A DNA stretch of 44,410 nucleotides. It comes from an uncultured Pseudomonadota bacterium. GTDB lineage: Bacteria; Pseudomonadota; Gammaproteobacteria; Competibacterales; Competibacteraceae. Under the pieces are notes generated by a model that did no database searches, was not told the DNA's origin, and saw only the letters and a program-made list of their open reading frames with translations. The stretch covers positions 1 through 44,410 of the forward strand of contig CAIMUS010000269.1 of NCBI GenBank assembly GCA_903844665.1. Reading direction: 5' to 3'. How positions within the stretch are numbered: position 1 is the first letter of the stretch; each line of letters starts with the position of its first letter. The position numbers were made by a program, and so were the translations under genes. Positions 9,284-18,569 of this stretch are shown piece after piece.

Positions 9284-9284
9284 A

Positions 9285-9875
9285 ATGACTCGCATCAACC
9301 TGCTCCCCTGGCGCGCGGCGCAGCGCAAACGACAACAGCGGGATTTCATCCTGTTGCTGGTGGCGGGAGCGTTGATAGCCGCCCTGGCGGTATTTCTGCT
9401 CCAATTGCAGATCCAACAGTTGATCGCCAACCAGGAAGCTCGCAATCAATATCTGCAAGGTGAAATCGCCCGTCTGAAGAAAGCGGAAACAGAAATCAAG
9501 GAATTGGAAAAAGCAAAGGCGCGCCTGCTGTCCCGTCTGGAAGTCATTCAGAATCTGCAGGTCAGCCGGCCTGAGATGGTAAAAGCGCTGGACGCCATCC
9601 CGCGGCTGCTGCCGGAGAATGTCTATCTGCTCACTCTCAAAAGCGACGGCTCGCAACTGACCCTGAAGGGAATAGCCAGTTCCAATAATGCGATCTCCGC
9701 CTTTATGCGCAATCTCGCCGAATCGGCCGAATTCGGTGAACCGGTTTTAACCGTAGTCGAAAACCGGGATATCAACGATACTCGCGCCAGCGTATTCGAG
9801 TTGAGCGTCAAGCTCGAAACCTCGACCAAGGACAATCCACCCGCCAATAAACCGGCGCCTCCGGTGAAGCGATGA
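9285..9875 (+). CDS. pilN: Type IV pilus assembly protein PilN
   Basis: A 196-residue bitopic inner-membrane protein. The N-terminal 'MTRINLLPWRAAQRKRQQR' is the conserved PilM-binding peptide. One transmembrane helix follows (about residues 22-42, 'FILLLVAGALIAALAVFLL'), then a coiled coil ('EIARLKKAETEIKELEKAKARL') and a ferredoxin-like periplasmic domain that pairs with PilO. The ATG sits one base after the pilM stop codon. Confidence 0.95.
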   Translation: MTRINLLPWRAAQRKRQQRDFILLLVAGALIAALAVFLLQLQIQQLIANQEARNQYLQGEIARLKKAETEIKELEKAKARLLSRLEVIQNLQVSRPEMVKALDAIPRLLPENVYLLTLKSDGSQLTLKGIASSNNAISAFMRNLAESAEFGEPVLTVVENRDINDTRASVFELSVKLETSTKDNPPANKPAPPVKR

Positions 9876-10546
9876 AATTCTCCGATCTCAGTAATCTGGA
9901 TTTCAATAATGCCGGTAATTGGCCGCCGCTGGCCAAAGCGATTACGGTAATCACGATCATGGCTGCGATGGCCGGTCTCGGTTATTGGTACAGCATCCGC
10001 CCCAGTCTGGATACGCTGGAGAGCGCCCGCGAGAGAGAACGGCCATTACGGCAGGAATTTATCGGCAAACAGGAGGTGATGGCCAATCTGGAAGCTTACC
10101 GGGTGCAACTCAATACCATGCAGGAGACTTTCAATACCATGCTGCGGCAATTGCCCACCCGTACCGAGATGCCTGATTTACTTGAAGATATTTCCAATAC
10201 CGGCAAGAAAAACGGGCTCGGTTTCGAGCTGTTCAAGCCCGAGAATGAACAGCTGCGGGAGTTTTACGCCGCCAAACCGATTTCCATTAAAGCGCGCGCC
10301 AGTTATCATCAACTGGGCGAGTTCATCAGCAACATTGCCGTGCTTCCCCGGATTGTCACACTTCAATCCATCTCTCTGACTGAACCGCCGGAGTCGGCCG
10401 GTCGCAAAACCCAGGCCGGCAAAGCGGAAGAAAAAAGCAAATCTCTGCTCATCGAGGCGACCTTGCAAACCTACCGTTATCTGGACGAGGATGAAATCGC
10501 CGCCATCGAGCAAGGCAAAGATAAAAAAGCGAGGCCCGCCAAGTGA
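9872..10546 (+). CDS. pilO: Type IV pilus assembly protein PilO
   Basis: A 224-residue partner of PilN with the same plan: short cytoplasmic segment, transmembrane helix ('AITVITIMAAMAGLGYWY'), coiled coil and periplasmic domain ('NGLGFELFKPENEQLREFYA...'). It sets the spacing of the periplasmic alignment complex. Its ATG overlaps the pilN stop by 4 bases (ATGA), showing translational coupling. The tail is Lys-rich. Confidence 0.94.
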   Translation: MKFSDLSNLDFNNAGNWPPLAKAITVITIMAAMAGLGYWYSIRPSLDTLESARERERPLRQEFIGKQEVMANLEAYRVQLNTMQETFNTMLRQLPTRTEMPDLLEDISNTGKKNGLGFELFKPENEQLREFYAAKPISIKARASYHQLGEFISNIAVLPRIVTLQSISLTEPPESAGRKTQAGKAEEKSKSLLIEATLQTYRYLDEDEIAAIEQGKDKKARPAK

Positions 10547-11127
10547 TGAGGGAACCACTCTTTGCATCCGGCTTGGCGCCGGGCCGATGGCGCCGGGCGC
10601 CGGTCCTGGCCGTCCTGCTCTGCTGGCTGTCGGGATGCGGGCAGCCGGAGTTGCAGGACCTGCAAAGCTTCGTCGCCAAAACCAAGCAAGCCACTCCGGA
10701 GAAAACGCTCGAACCGCCGCCCAAGGTGAAGACTTATCAACCGTTTATCTATACCGCCAGCACCCAGGGGATCAAAGATCCTTTCGTGCCATCTTCATTT
10801 ACGAAACAACTGGCCGTGGTCGTAGAGCAGCCGGAGATTATCGAGACAGGGATTCGTCCCGATCCGAACCGGGTTCGGGAGGAATTGGAAAAATACAGTA
10901 TGGCGTCACTTAAAATGTTGGGCACCCTGCGGCTGGAGGATGGCAATTTATGGGCTCTGATCAAGGCTCCCGACGGGGTCGTCCATCGGGTACAAAAAGG
11001 CAATTATCTGGGCAGCGATCATGGCAGAATTACGACGATCACGGAGCAGCGGGTTCAACTGACCGAAATCGTTACCGAAGGCAATCACTGGATAGAGCGG
11101 GATGCCTTTTTATCGCTTGCTGAATAA
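10543..11127 (+). CDS. pilP: Type IV pilus assembly lipoprotein PilP
   Basis: A 194-residue lipoprotein joining PilNO to the PilQ secretin. Lipobox 'LLCWLSGC' at about residues 26-33, then a disordered Pro/Lys linker and the PilP beta-sandwich ('SMASLKMLGTLRLEDGNLWALIKAPDGVVHRVQKGNYLG'; the motif spans 10900-11010). The start overlaps the pilO stop by 4 bases. Confidence 0.94.
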   Translation: MMREPLFASGLAPGRWRRAPVLAVLLCWLSGCGQPELQDLQSFVAKTKQATPEKTLEPPPKVKTYQPFIYTASTQGIKDPFVPSSFTKQLAVVVEQPEIIETGIRPDPNRVREELEKYSMASLKMLGTLRLEDGNLWALIKAPDGVVHRVQKGNYLGSDHGRITTITEQRVQLTEIVTEGNHWIERDAFLSLAE

Positions 11128-11140
11128 TCAGGGGGATTTT

Positions 11141-13366
11141 ATGAGGATTACCGTCAGTAGCAGACCACAGCGCCCGTCGCCGTGGCCGATTCTCTTATTG
11201 TCGGCAGTTTGCTGGTCGTGGCTGCTGTTGTTTGCCCCCGTCGCCGGTGCGGAAGCGGTGCTCGAAGCTCTGGACGTCAACTCCCTGCCCGGCGGCCAGG
11301 TACAGATTCGGTTTCGGCTGTCGCAGCCGCTGGCGGCGCCGCCGGCCAGTTTTACGATCAACGATCCGGCCCGGATCGTGGTCGATTTTCCGGATACCCG
11401 CAATGGCTTGAGCAACCGGCAGCAGGCCATCGGCAGCGGGGTGGCGGAAAAAGTGAATGTATTGCAGGGCGGCGGCCGGACCCGGGCCTCGATCAACCTG
11501 GCCAAGCTGGTGCCTTATAAGGTACAGGCCGCCGGGAATACGGTGCTGTTGACCTTGGAGGCCGGCATTGTCAAAGTGGCGCCCGTGGCGTCCAGTCCGG
11601 TGATGATGGCGCCACTGTCCGGGGCGCATGGTTCCGTCAGCAACCTGGATTTCCGCCGCAGTCCCGACGGCGGCGCCGTGATCAGCTTCAAGCTGTCCAG
11701 TCCCACGCTGCCGGTGGATATACGGCAGGAGGGCAACCAGATTATGGTCGATTTTCAGGGCGCCCTGCTGCCGCCCGGCCAGCAGCGCCGGCTGGACGTG
11801 ACCGATTTCGCCACGCCGGTGACGCAACTGGAGGCCACCAATCGCGGCAACAGCGCCCATATCGTCATTCAACCCACGCCGCCCTTCGAATACCTGGCCT
11901 ATCAGGCCGATAATATCTATACCGTCGAAGTGAAGCGCCCGCAGAAGAAAGAAGGGGACAAGGAAACCGATTTGCAGAAGAAAATCTATAAGGGCGAGTT
12001 GTTATCCCTGAATTTTCAGAATATCGATGTGCGGGCCGTGTTGCAGATCATCGCCGATTTTACCGGCCAGAACGTGGTGGTGAGCGATACGGTACAGGGC
12101 AACCTGACGCTGCGCTTACAGAATGTTCCCTGGGATCAGGCGCTGGATATTATCCTGCGCACCAAGGGCTTGACCCTGCGGCAGAGCGGCAATGTGATGT
12201 ACATTGCGCCGACGGAGGAAGTCGCGGCGCGGGAAAAACTGGAGTTGGAGGCGCGCAAGACGGTCACCGAGCTGGAGCCTTTGCGGACTGAACTGATTCA
12301 GGTCAATTACGCCAAGGCGTCCGAAATGGCCAGCCTGCTGAAGTCCGGTGGTGGCGGTGGTGGTGGCGCCGCCGCCGGACAGGGCGGCGCGACGGGCGGC
12401 GCGACGGGCGGCACGTCGGGCGCCACCCTGCTGTCCTCGCGCGGGCAGGTCACCGTGGATCCTCGCACCAACAGCCTGCTGGTGCAGGATATTCCGGACA
12501 AGCTGACCGAAGTCCGCAATCTGGTGACGCAATTGGATCGCCCCGTCCGGCAGGTGATGATCGATTCCCGCGTGGTGATCGCCAACGACGATTTCAGCAA
12601 GGAGTTGGGGATCCGCTGGGGCGCCACCTTTGCCCGCCAGAATGGCAATAATGGCATCGTGGGAGGCACCGGTTCATTGGAAGGAACCAGTACCATGGTC
12701 AACAGCGCCATCACCAATCTGAATAACACGGGGCAGGTCAATCCCATCGCGCTGCCCTCGCTGGCCGATCGCATCGGCGTCAACCTGCCAGTTGCCGATC
12801 CCTTTGGGCGGTATGCGCTGGCCATTCTGGGCAAGAACTATCTGGTGTCTATGGAGCTTTCCGCCATGCAGGCGGAAGGGCGGGGCGAGATTCTGTCGAA
12901 TCCGCGCGTGGTCACCACCGACCGGGCGGTAGCCACTATTCTTCAGGGACGGCAAATCCCTTATGTATCTCAGAACCAGAATGGGGCTGCCACGACCGAG
13001 TTCAAAGACGCCGTACTGGAGTTGACAGTCACACCCCAAATTACCCCGGATGACAGAATCATCATGGATCTGGATGTCAAGAAAGATGATGTGGGACAGA
13101 ACGTGGGCGCATCCACCGGCGCTGCTATCCCGTCCATTGATAAAAAGGAAGTCAAGACTCAGGTGCTGGTGAACAATGGCGATACGGTGGTGCTGGGGGG
13201 GGTTTTCGAGCAGACCACCAACAAGTCCGTCGATAAGGTGCCTTTTCTGGGAGATATACCGGTGGTAGGTTGGCTGTTCAAAAAAAATATCGATGCGGAT
13301 GTCAAGCGTGAGCTGTTGATTTTCGTGACGCCGCAGATTCTTAAAGAAGGGGCTGTCGCCCGCTAG
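11141..13366 (+). CDS. pilQ: Type IV pilus secretin PilQ
   Basis: The 741-residue outer-membrane secretin through which the pilus passes. Signal peptide to about residue 36 ('LLLFAPVAGAEA'); two AMIN domains (about 40-130 and 175-275) for peptidoglycan binding; STN domain ('LLSLNFQNIDVRAVLQIIAD'); a secretin N1 repeat interrupted by a glycine-rich loop (about residues 402-430, starting GGGGGGG); then the secretin barrel with 'VPFLGDIPVVGWLF' near residues 700-713. I chose ATG 11141, preceded by CAGGGGGA, over an in-frame ATG at 11102 that lies inside pilP and would put 13 extra residues before the signal peptide. Confidence 0.95.
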   Translation: MRITVSSRPQRPSPWPILLLSAVCWSWLLLFAPVAGAEAVLEALDVNSLPGGQVQIRFRLSQPLAAPPASFTINDPARIVVDFPDTRNGLSNRQQAIGSGVAEKVNVLQGGGRTRASINLAKLVPYKVQAAGNTVLLTLEAGIVKVAPVASSPVMMAPLSGAHGSVSNLDFRRSPDGGAVISFKLSSPTLPVDIRQEGNQIMVDFQGALLPPGQQRRLDVTDFATPVTQLEATNRGNSAHIVIQPTPPFEYLAYQADNIYTVEVKRPQKKEGDKETDLQKKIYKGELLSLNFQNIDVRAVLQIIADFTGQNVVVSDTVQGNLTLRLQNVPWDQALDIILRTKGLTLRQSGNVMYIAPTEEVAAREKLELEARKTVTELEPLRTELIQVNYAKASEMASLLKSGGGGGGGAAAGQGGATGGATGGTSGATLLSSRGQVTVDPRTNSLLVQDIPDKLTEVRNLVTQLDRPVRQVMIDSRVVIANDDFSKELGIRWGATFARQNGNNGIVGGTGSLEGTSTMVNSAITNLNNTGQVNPIALPSLADRIGVNLPVADPFGRYALAILGKNYLVSMELSAMQAEGRGEILSNPRVVTTDRAVATILQGRQIPYVSQNQNGAATTEFKDAVLELTVTPQITPDDRIIMDLDVKKDDVGQNVGASTGAAIPSIDKKEVKTQVLVNNGDTVVLGGVFEQTTNKSVDKVPFLGDIPVVGWLFKKNIDADVKRELLIFVTPQILKEGAVAR

Positions 13367-13415
13367 TTCCATGCGGCGGGCGCTACCGCAACAAATCATT
13401 GAAGGGGTTAATGTC

Positions 13416-16295
13416 GTGCATTCATTTGTCAGACGTTTTTGCCAAATCTTTGGGCTGGGTATTCTGGTGCTGCTGTTTGCCGGTTGCGGTGGCGGTGGCG
13501 GCGGTTTCAGCGGCGGTGGTCAGCAGACCACCACTACGACATCAACCCCACTGAGCATTACCACGACTTCCTTGGATGATGGCACCGTCAACCAGACTTA
13601 TCTCCAGTTGCTGGAAGCCGATGGTGGTAGCTCCAGTACGGTGGTGAAATGGGTCAGCCAGGGTCTGTTGCCGCCCGGCTTGGCGCTGGATTCAAGTTTA
13701 GGCAAGATCAGTGGTACGCCGACCACCCCCGGCACTTATCCCTTCCTCGTGCAGGCGCAGGATACTCAGAACAGCACCCTTGATTCGGCTGTCACGCAAA
13801 TGAGTATTACGGTTGATTCGGCCGCTCTCCCTCCGGCCTTGAGTATTACTACTGACGCATTACCAGATGGTAATGTTGGGGTTAACTATCTGCAATTATT
13901 ACAGGCTACGGGCGGTGGAACGAATGCTGTTTACAAATGGAGTATCACGAATGGGGAGTTGCCGCCTGGTTTACAACTTGGTACAGATTCCACGACCAAC
14001 CAGGGTTTAATCAGTGGGACTCCAACAACTACTGGCAGTTCTTCTTTTATTCTCCAGGTGCAGGATTTAAAGAATACTCAAGCAACACCGGCAAGTAAGC
14101 AGTTTAGTATTACTGTCAGCCTGGGCGCAGGTTCCGGCCAGCCTGCACCAGCTGCGTTGGGTCTGGGCACCAGTCAGATTTCGGTGAAGTCTGACAATTC
14201 CGACAGCGCGATGATCACGGCCACGGCGCTGGACAAAAACAATGCGAGCATCCAGGGCACTAACGTTTCCTTCTCTGCCAGCGGTGGGCAGCTTAGTGCC
14301 GCCAGCGTCGCGACGGATGCCAATGGCAAGGCGGTCGTCCAATTCAGCGCAGGCAATGTGAACACTGCCAATCAGGTGGTTACGATTACCGCCACTGCGG
14401 GTACGCTACCCTCCCGATCTATCCCCATCCAGATCGTGGGCAACACCCTGCAACTGACGGCCGCCAATACATCCCTGCCTGCTGATGGCTCCCAGGATAC
14501 TGACATTCAAGTTACCCTCCAGAATGCAGGCTCTGCCCCCATCTTTGACTCGTCAGTGTGTTTCCAAACACTGAGTACGGCTGGCGGCAATTTGAGCCTG
14601 AGCGATCCTGCTACTGGCAATGTGTTGAGCACGCCCTGTCCGGTGTCCGGTGTCACCGGCGTATTGGCTGGCAATACCGATGTAAGCGGGCAACTGCATA
14701 TCCGGGCGCGGGGCAGCAGTGCCGGGCAGGTTACGCTGATAGCCAGCTCAGCAGGGACACTGGCCAGCCAGGACTTTTCAATTGTCGACACGGGACAGTT
14801 ATTTCAAATCACCGCTCCTGCGCATAATGCACCTCCCCAGCTTATCAATACCGGTGGCTTTACATTCATCGTAAAGGCACCAGGGGCACAAACTGTGTTC
14901 TTGTCCACTTCACTAGGCACTTGGCAGAATAACCAAGCCACTATCGAAGTTCCCGTCTCAGGCGATCAGGCTACAGCTACACTGACGTCCAACCTTGCCG
15001 GTGTGGCCAACGTATTGGCGCAGGATAAAAATACACCGACGCGCACTGATAATGTGCAGGTCCAATTCACAGCGGATATTAGCAATGCAGCCCAGTTGCT
15101 GTTGGATGCATCGCCACGGGTGGTGCCGGTCAGCACTGGCGGCGTGCAGAACAGTTCTACGCTCATAGCTACGTTGCTGACAGCACAAGATCAGCCTGTT
15201 GCCAACGCCGTGGTCAGTTTCACGTTCCTGAATTCGACGGGTGGCGGTGAGGTCATCAGTCCGCCTACTGCAGTGACCGGTGCGACGGGGGAAGCAAGCA
15301 CCACCTTCACCTCCGGCAGCCGGGCCAGCAGCGCCAATGGCATTAGCATACAGGCGCAGGTGGTGAAACCGGATGGCACGATACTGAAAGCCGTGTTTAA
15401 TATGGTCATCACTGGCAAAGCCGGTTCCGTCACGATCGGTACCTCGACGACAGTGGCATCGATTAATCAGGACACCGCTTACAGCCTGCCCATGTCGGTG
15501 CTGGTCGCGGATGTTAACGGCAATCCCATCAGCAACACTGTGGTTAATCTGAGCGCCTGGCCTCTGTTTTACAACACGGGTTTCCGGGCTGGATCTTTCA
15601 ACTCGAACGATTCAAAGCCGAGCCGTCCCATTGTTACCGCTGTTTTCCCTAACGAGGACGTCAATGAAAACCTCATCTGTGATGGTTGCAATCCGCCAGG
15701 TAGTGGAGAAGATTTCAATGCCGATGGTGTATTGACCCCGCCAAACACTGTGGCCGGTAATCTGCCCAGTTCAGTCACGACCGACCAGAACGGCCTGGCT
15801 ACCTTTAATCTGGTCTACCTGAAAGAATATGCTGATTGGGTGGAGGACCGTATTCGCGCCAGTACCCTGATCAGCGGCACAGAGATTGTCTCTCAATTTG
15901 TGTTCACCCTGCCAGGTTCGGTGACTGACGAAACAGCCAGTTCTCCTGTGCTGCCGAATTCGCCGTTTAACGTGGTCTGCCCGTACGCCTTAAGTATTTC
16001 TTCAACGCCGGTGAATGTGCCTTTGGGACAGTCCGGGTCAGTAACGCTGACTTTGACCTTAGAACCCCCTGCTTCGCAACCATCGGTAGCTGACCAGCCG
16101 ATCACCTTCCTGGCGAATAACACCAACATCGGCGCGAGTGAAGGTGCTACCGACCAGGGTGGCAATTTCACTTCCCAAATAACCGCATCAAGCAATGCTA
16201 AGGTAGGAGATACCGCCGTAGTCACCTATTTTGCCAGTTGTGCGGAGGCGGCAGTTAACGTGACGGTGGTGACTCCAACTACTCCAACTCCATAA
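13416..16295 (+). CDS. Large Ig-like repeat lipoprotein between pilQ and aroK
   Basis: About 959 residues. The N-terminus is a lipoprotein signal ('LGILVLLFAGC' followed by a GGGGGG run and a Thr-rich linker). Two putative-Ig (He_PIG-like) modules follow, each with 'LPPGL...ISGTPTT' (about residues 84-115 and 182-215), then a series of bacterial Ig-like (Big_1/invasin-like) modules with 'TDANGKAVVQFSAG', 'TGATGEASTTFTSG' and 'TDQNGLATFNLVYL'. Near residues 745-778 a segment with 'NEDVNENLICDGC' and 'GEDFNADGVLTPP' resembles calcium-binding loops. I chose GTG 13416 (GAAGGGG upstream). Base composition is more AT-rich than pilQ in the 13.8-14.1 kb part. Its position directly after pilQ suggests a surface or pilus-related adhesin, but no function is demonstrated by sequence. 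Confidence 0.8.
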   Translation: MHSFVRRFCQIFGLGILVLLFAGCGGGGGGFSGGGQQTTTTTSTPLSITTTSLDDGTVNQTYLQLLEADGGSSSTVVKWVSQGLLPPGLALDSSLGKISGTPTTPGTYPFLVQAQDTQNSTLDSAVTQMSITVDSAALPPALSITTDALPDGNVGVNYLQLLQATGGGTNAVYKWSITNGELPPGLQLGTDSTTNQGLISGTPTTTGSSSFILQVQDLKNTQATPASKQFSITVSLGAGSGQPAPAALGLGTSQISVKSDNSDSAMITATALDKNNASIQGTNVSFSASGGQLSAASVATDANGKAVVQFSAGNVNTANQVVTITATAGTLPSRSIPIQIVGNTLQLTAANTSLPADGSQDTDIQVTLQNAGSAPIFDSSVCFQTLSTAGGNLSLSDPATGNVLSTPCPVSGVTGVLAGNTDVSGQLHIRARGSSAGQVTLIASSAGTLASQDFSIVDTGQLFQITAPAHNAPPQLINTGGFTFIVKAPGAQTVFLSTSLGTWQNNQATIEVPVSGDQATATLTSNLAGVANVLAQDKNTPTRTDNVQVQFTADISNAAQLLLDASPRVVPVSTGGVQNSSTLIATLLTAQDQPVANAVVSFTFLNSTGGGEVISPPTAVTGATGEASTTFTSGSRASSANGISIQAQVVKPDGTILKAVFNMVITGKAGSVTIGTSTTVASINQDTAYSLPMSVLVADVNGNPISNTVVNLSAWPLFYNTGFRAGSFNSNDSKPSRPIVTAVFPNEDVNENLICDGCNPPGSGEDFNADGVLTPPNTVAGNLPSSVTTDQNGLATFNLVYLKEYADWVEDRIRASTLISGTEIVSQFVFTLPGSVTDETASSPVLPNSPFNVVCPYALSISSTPVNVPLGQSGSVTLTLTLEPPASQPSVADQPITFLANNTNIGASEGATDQGGNFTSQITASSNAKVGDTAVVTYFASCAEAAVNVTVVTPTTPTP

Positions 16296-16416
16296 GCTAC
16301 GGCGGTTGAGTGCAGGATCGTGCTCACCCGCCCAGATTAAGACGCCGTCACAGAGGATGACTGACTCTGCTGATCTTCTCTGCCATGACTGTGTATTTCT
16401 GGCATAACTGCCCGCC

Positions 16417-16941
16417 ATGAAAACGGCGGGCAATATCTTCCTGATCGGCCCCATGGGGTCCGGCAAATCCACCATCGGCAAAGCCCTGGCGAAGTTTCTG
16501 CGGCTGGAATTCATCGACAGCGATAAGGTGATCGAGGCGCGCAGCGGGGCAAGCATTCCCCTGATCTTCGAAATGGAAGGGGAGGCCGGTTTCCGCACCC
16601 GTGAGAAAGCGGCGATCGCCGATCTGACCCAACGCCGCAATATCGTGCTGGCCACCGGCGGCGGCGCCGTGCTGGACCCGGCGAACCGTCGCTGTCTGCG
16701 CGCCTACGGAACGGTGATTTACTTGCAGACCTCGGTGAAAGAACAACTGGCCCGTACCAGCGAGGACGCCCACCGGCCCTTGCTGCAAACCGCCGACCCA
16801 CGGGGGCGGCTGGAGGCGTTGCTGGCCGTGCGCGATCCCTTATACCGGGAAATCGCCGACTTTATCATTCCGACCGACGGCCGCCGGGCAAAACAGGTCG
16901 TGCGACAGATTTTAAGCTGTCTTAAATCGCGAGAGGAGTGA
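16417..16941 (+). CDS. aroK: Shikimate kinase I
   Basis: A 174-residue kinase phosphorylating shikimate at O3 in aromatic amino acid synthesis. Walker A 'GPMGSGKST' (residues 11-19), the shikimate-binding 'FIDSDKVIEARSG', 'EGEAGFRTREKAAI' and 'VLATGGGAVLDPANR' are all present. In most gammaproteobacteria aroK follows pilQ and precedes aroB; here a large lipoprotein gene lies between pilQ and aroK, and gloB takes aroB's place. The start ATG sits in the 8-base loop of an 8-bp GC stem (16409-16432), and no good Shine-Dalgarno is visible. Confidence 0.95.
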   Translation: MKTAGNIFLIGPMGSGKSTIGKALAKFLRLEFIDSDKVIEARSGASIPLIFEMEGEAGFRTREKAAIADLTQRRNIVLATGGGAVLDPANRRCLRAYGTVIYLQTSVKEQLARTSEDAHRPLLQTADPRGRLEALLAVRDPLYREIADFIIPTDGRRAKQVVRQILSCLKSREE

Positions 16942-17040
16942 CGTTGTGGAGGTACGCGGTGCGTACCCTACGGACTCATCGAACTCCCCTGCATAGCGTC
17001 TGTCCGTGTCGAAATCATTTTTCCCAATCGAGTCATCGTC

Positions 17041-17820
17041 ATGCTCAACGTCACTCCTGTTCGCGCGTTCCAGGACAACTACATCTGGTTGATCCGCAGC
17101 CCGGATAACCGCTTCGCCGCCATCGTCGACCCCGGCGACGCCCGCCCCGTGCTGCAAGCCCTGCAAGCCGACAATCTCACGCCGGTGGCCATCCTGATCA
17201 CCCATCATCATGGGGACCATACCGGCGGTATCGGCGGCCTGCTGGAACAGTATCCCGACCTGGCCGTCTATGGACCGGCGGGCGAGCGCATTCCCTCCAG
17301 GACCAGAGCCTTGAAGGAAGGCGATACGGTCGAACTGCCCGAACTCGGCGCCCGCTTTACCGTGCTGGATGTGCCCGGCCATACCGCCGGCCATATCGCC
17401 TATTACGGCGAAGGCGCCCTGTTCTGTGGCGATACCGTGTTCGCCAACGGTTGTGGCCGCTTATTCGAGGGCACCGCCGTACAGATGCATGCCTCCCTGA
17501 GCAAGATCGCCGCCCTGCCGGGCGATACCCTGGTGTACTGCGCCCATGAATACACCCTGGACAATATCGCCTTCGCCAAATGGGTGGAGCCGGACAATCC
17601 GGATTTGCTGCAACGGGAACAGGATTCCAAAGCATTGCGGGAACGCGGTCTGCCGACGGTGCCCTCCCGGCTGGAACTGGAACGACGCACCAATCCGTTC
17701 CTGCGCTTCGATGAATCCACCGTCATCCGCGCGGCGCAGAAATTCGCCGGGCGACCGCTGGGGGCGGGGGCGGAAACCTTCGGGATGGTGCGCTACTGGA
17801 AAGACAGCAAGTTCGATTGA
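17041..17820 (+). CDS. gloB: Hydroxyacylglutathione hydrolase (glyoxalase II)
   Basis: A 259-residue metallo-beta-lactamase-fold enzyme hydrolysing S-lactoylglutathione in methylglyoxal detoxification. The binuclear metal motif 'THHHGDHTGG' starts at residue 54; further ligands are in 'VPGHTAGHIAYY', 'LFCGDTVFANGCGRLFEG' and 'YCAHEYTL'. The C-terminal HAGH domain ('NPFLRFDESTV') is present. The start is at 17041; the 99-base gap after aroK has no gene. Confidence 0.95.
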   Translation: MLNVTPVRAFQDNYIWLIRSPDNRFAAIVDPGDARPVLQALQADNLTPVAILITHHHGDHTGGIGGLLEQYPDLAVYGPAGERIPSRTRALKEGDTVELPELGARFTVLDVPGHTAGHIAYYGEGALFCGDTVFANGCGRLFEGTAVQMHASLSKIAALPGDTLVYCAHEYTLDNIAFAKWVEPDNPDLLQREQDSKALRERGLPTVPSRLELERRTNPFLRFDESTVIRAAQKFAGRPLGAGAETFGMVRYWKDSKFD

Positions 17821-17875
17821 GCGGGAAATCGCGGCGGAGCGCCGCTCCTACAGGATGGGTGGCCTCTACCCGAAC

Positions 17876-18298
17876 TCATGTACCTCGGCTTTCGAAAGGA
17901 TTGAGGTAGCTGACCCCTGCATTGACGATATCCTTGACATTCCGGGTAACCAATGTGAGGCCGTGAACCCTGGCGGTAGCTGCCAGGAGGCTGTCAATAG
18001 TCGATAAAGGGGTAAGGGCGTTCATCCGACCCCACTCTTCGGCAACTTCATAGTTGACAGCCAGTATTCGGCCGTCGAAACTTTTCATGATCCGCTTGAG
18101 CCAGGTTTCGAGCGCGGCGGCGGCGGCGGGATCACGCCGCCGGATCCGCTCGACGCCACAACGCAGTTCACCGATGACAAGCACGCTGAGATAAATTTCG
18201 ATATCCGCTACCGCGGCGAACCACTGAGCGACATTCGGGTCGCAACGTTGACCCTTGCGCAGTTCGGAGATCACATTCGTGTCGATGAGATAGCTCAA
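17876..18298 (-). CDS. PIN-domain toxin (VapC/FitB-like ribonuclease)
   Basis: A 140-residue PIN-fold RNase, the toxin of a type II TA pair. Acidic residues expected of the active site: 'LIDTNVISEL' (Asp6, Glu12), 'VIGELRCGV', 'STIDSLLAATA' and 'TRNVKDI'. The start overlaps the stop of the antitoxin gene by 4 bases (ATGA), the common antitoxin-first arrangement. The antitoxin type and the operator shape resemble FitAB of Neisseria. Targets are not predictable. Confidence 0.9.
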   Translation of the reverse strand: MSYLIDTNVISELRKGQRCDPNVAQWFAAVADIEIYLSVLVIGELRCGVERIRRRDPAAAAALETWLKRIMKSFDGRILAVNYEVAEEWGRMNALTPLSTIDSLLAATARVHGLTLVTRNVKDIVNAGVSYLNPFESRGT

Positions 18299-18528
18299 AT
18301 TTCCACCTCGCGACCTTGATCGACCACCCGCTCGAAATCCTGGTCTTCGCCCACGGCGGGAATGGCCAGCAGGAGTTCCTTCAAGGTCCCGGCCGGCTCC
18401 GTCTCCTGGAGCGCCTGAAGCAGGATTTCCCGATGTTCGGCTTCCATCGAACGACCATGATGGACGGCGCGCAGCTTTAACCGCCGCACCAATTCATCAT
18501 CGAGATTCCTAACGATCAGTTGCGCCAT
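18295..18528 (-). CDS. FitA-like ribbon-helix-helix antitoxin
   Basis: A 77-residue antitoxin. 'MAQLIVRNLDDELVRRLKLRA' followed by 'HHGRSMEAEHREIL' is the typical FitA/VapB ribbon-helix-helix DNA-binding domain; the C-terminal part ('FERVVDQGREVEI') would wrap the PIN toxin. I chose the ATG at 18528, preceded by GAGGG; a frame extension upstream lacks support. It likely represses its own operon through the palindrome at 18555-18569. Confidence 0.9.
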   Translation of the reverse strand: MAQLIVRNLDDELVRRLKLRAVHHGRSMEAEHREILLQALQETEPAGTLKELLLAIPAVGEDQDFERVVDQGREVEI

Positions 18529-18554
18529 GTTCAACCCTCGCATTGCGATAAAAT

Positions 18555-18569
18555 GCTATCGATGATAGC
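18555..18569. promoter_or_regulatory. Palindromic operator of the PIN TA operon
   Basis: GCTATC-GAT-GATAGC is a perfect inverted repeat 26 bases upstream of the antitoxin start. FitA-type antitoxins bind such TATC/GATA inverted repeats to autorepress. Confidence 0.6.

Noticed and set aside
9102-9284. N-terminal extension of pilN overlapping pilM
   Set aside because: The extension is out of keeping with PilN, which starts at 'MTRINLLPW'; it is a shadow of pilM.
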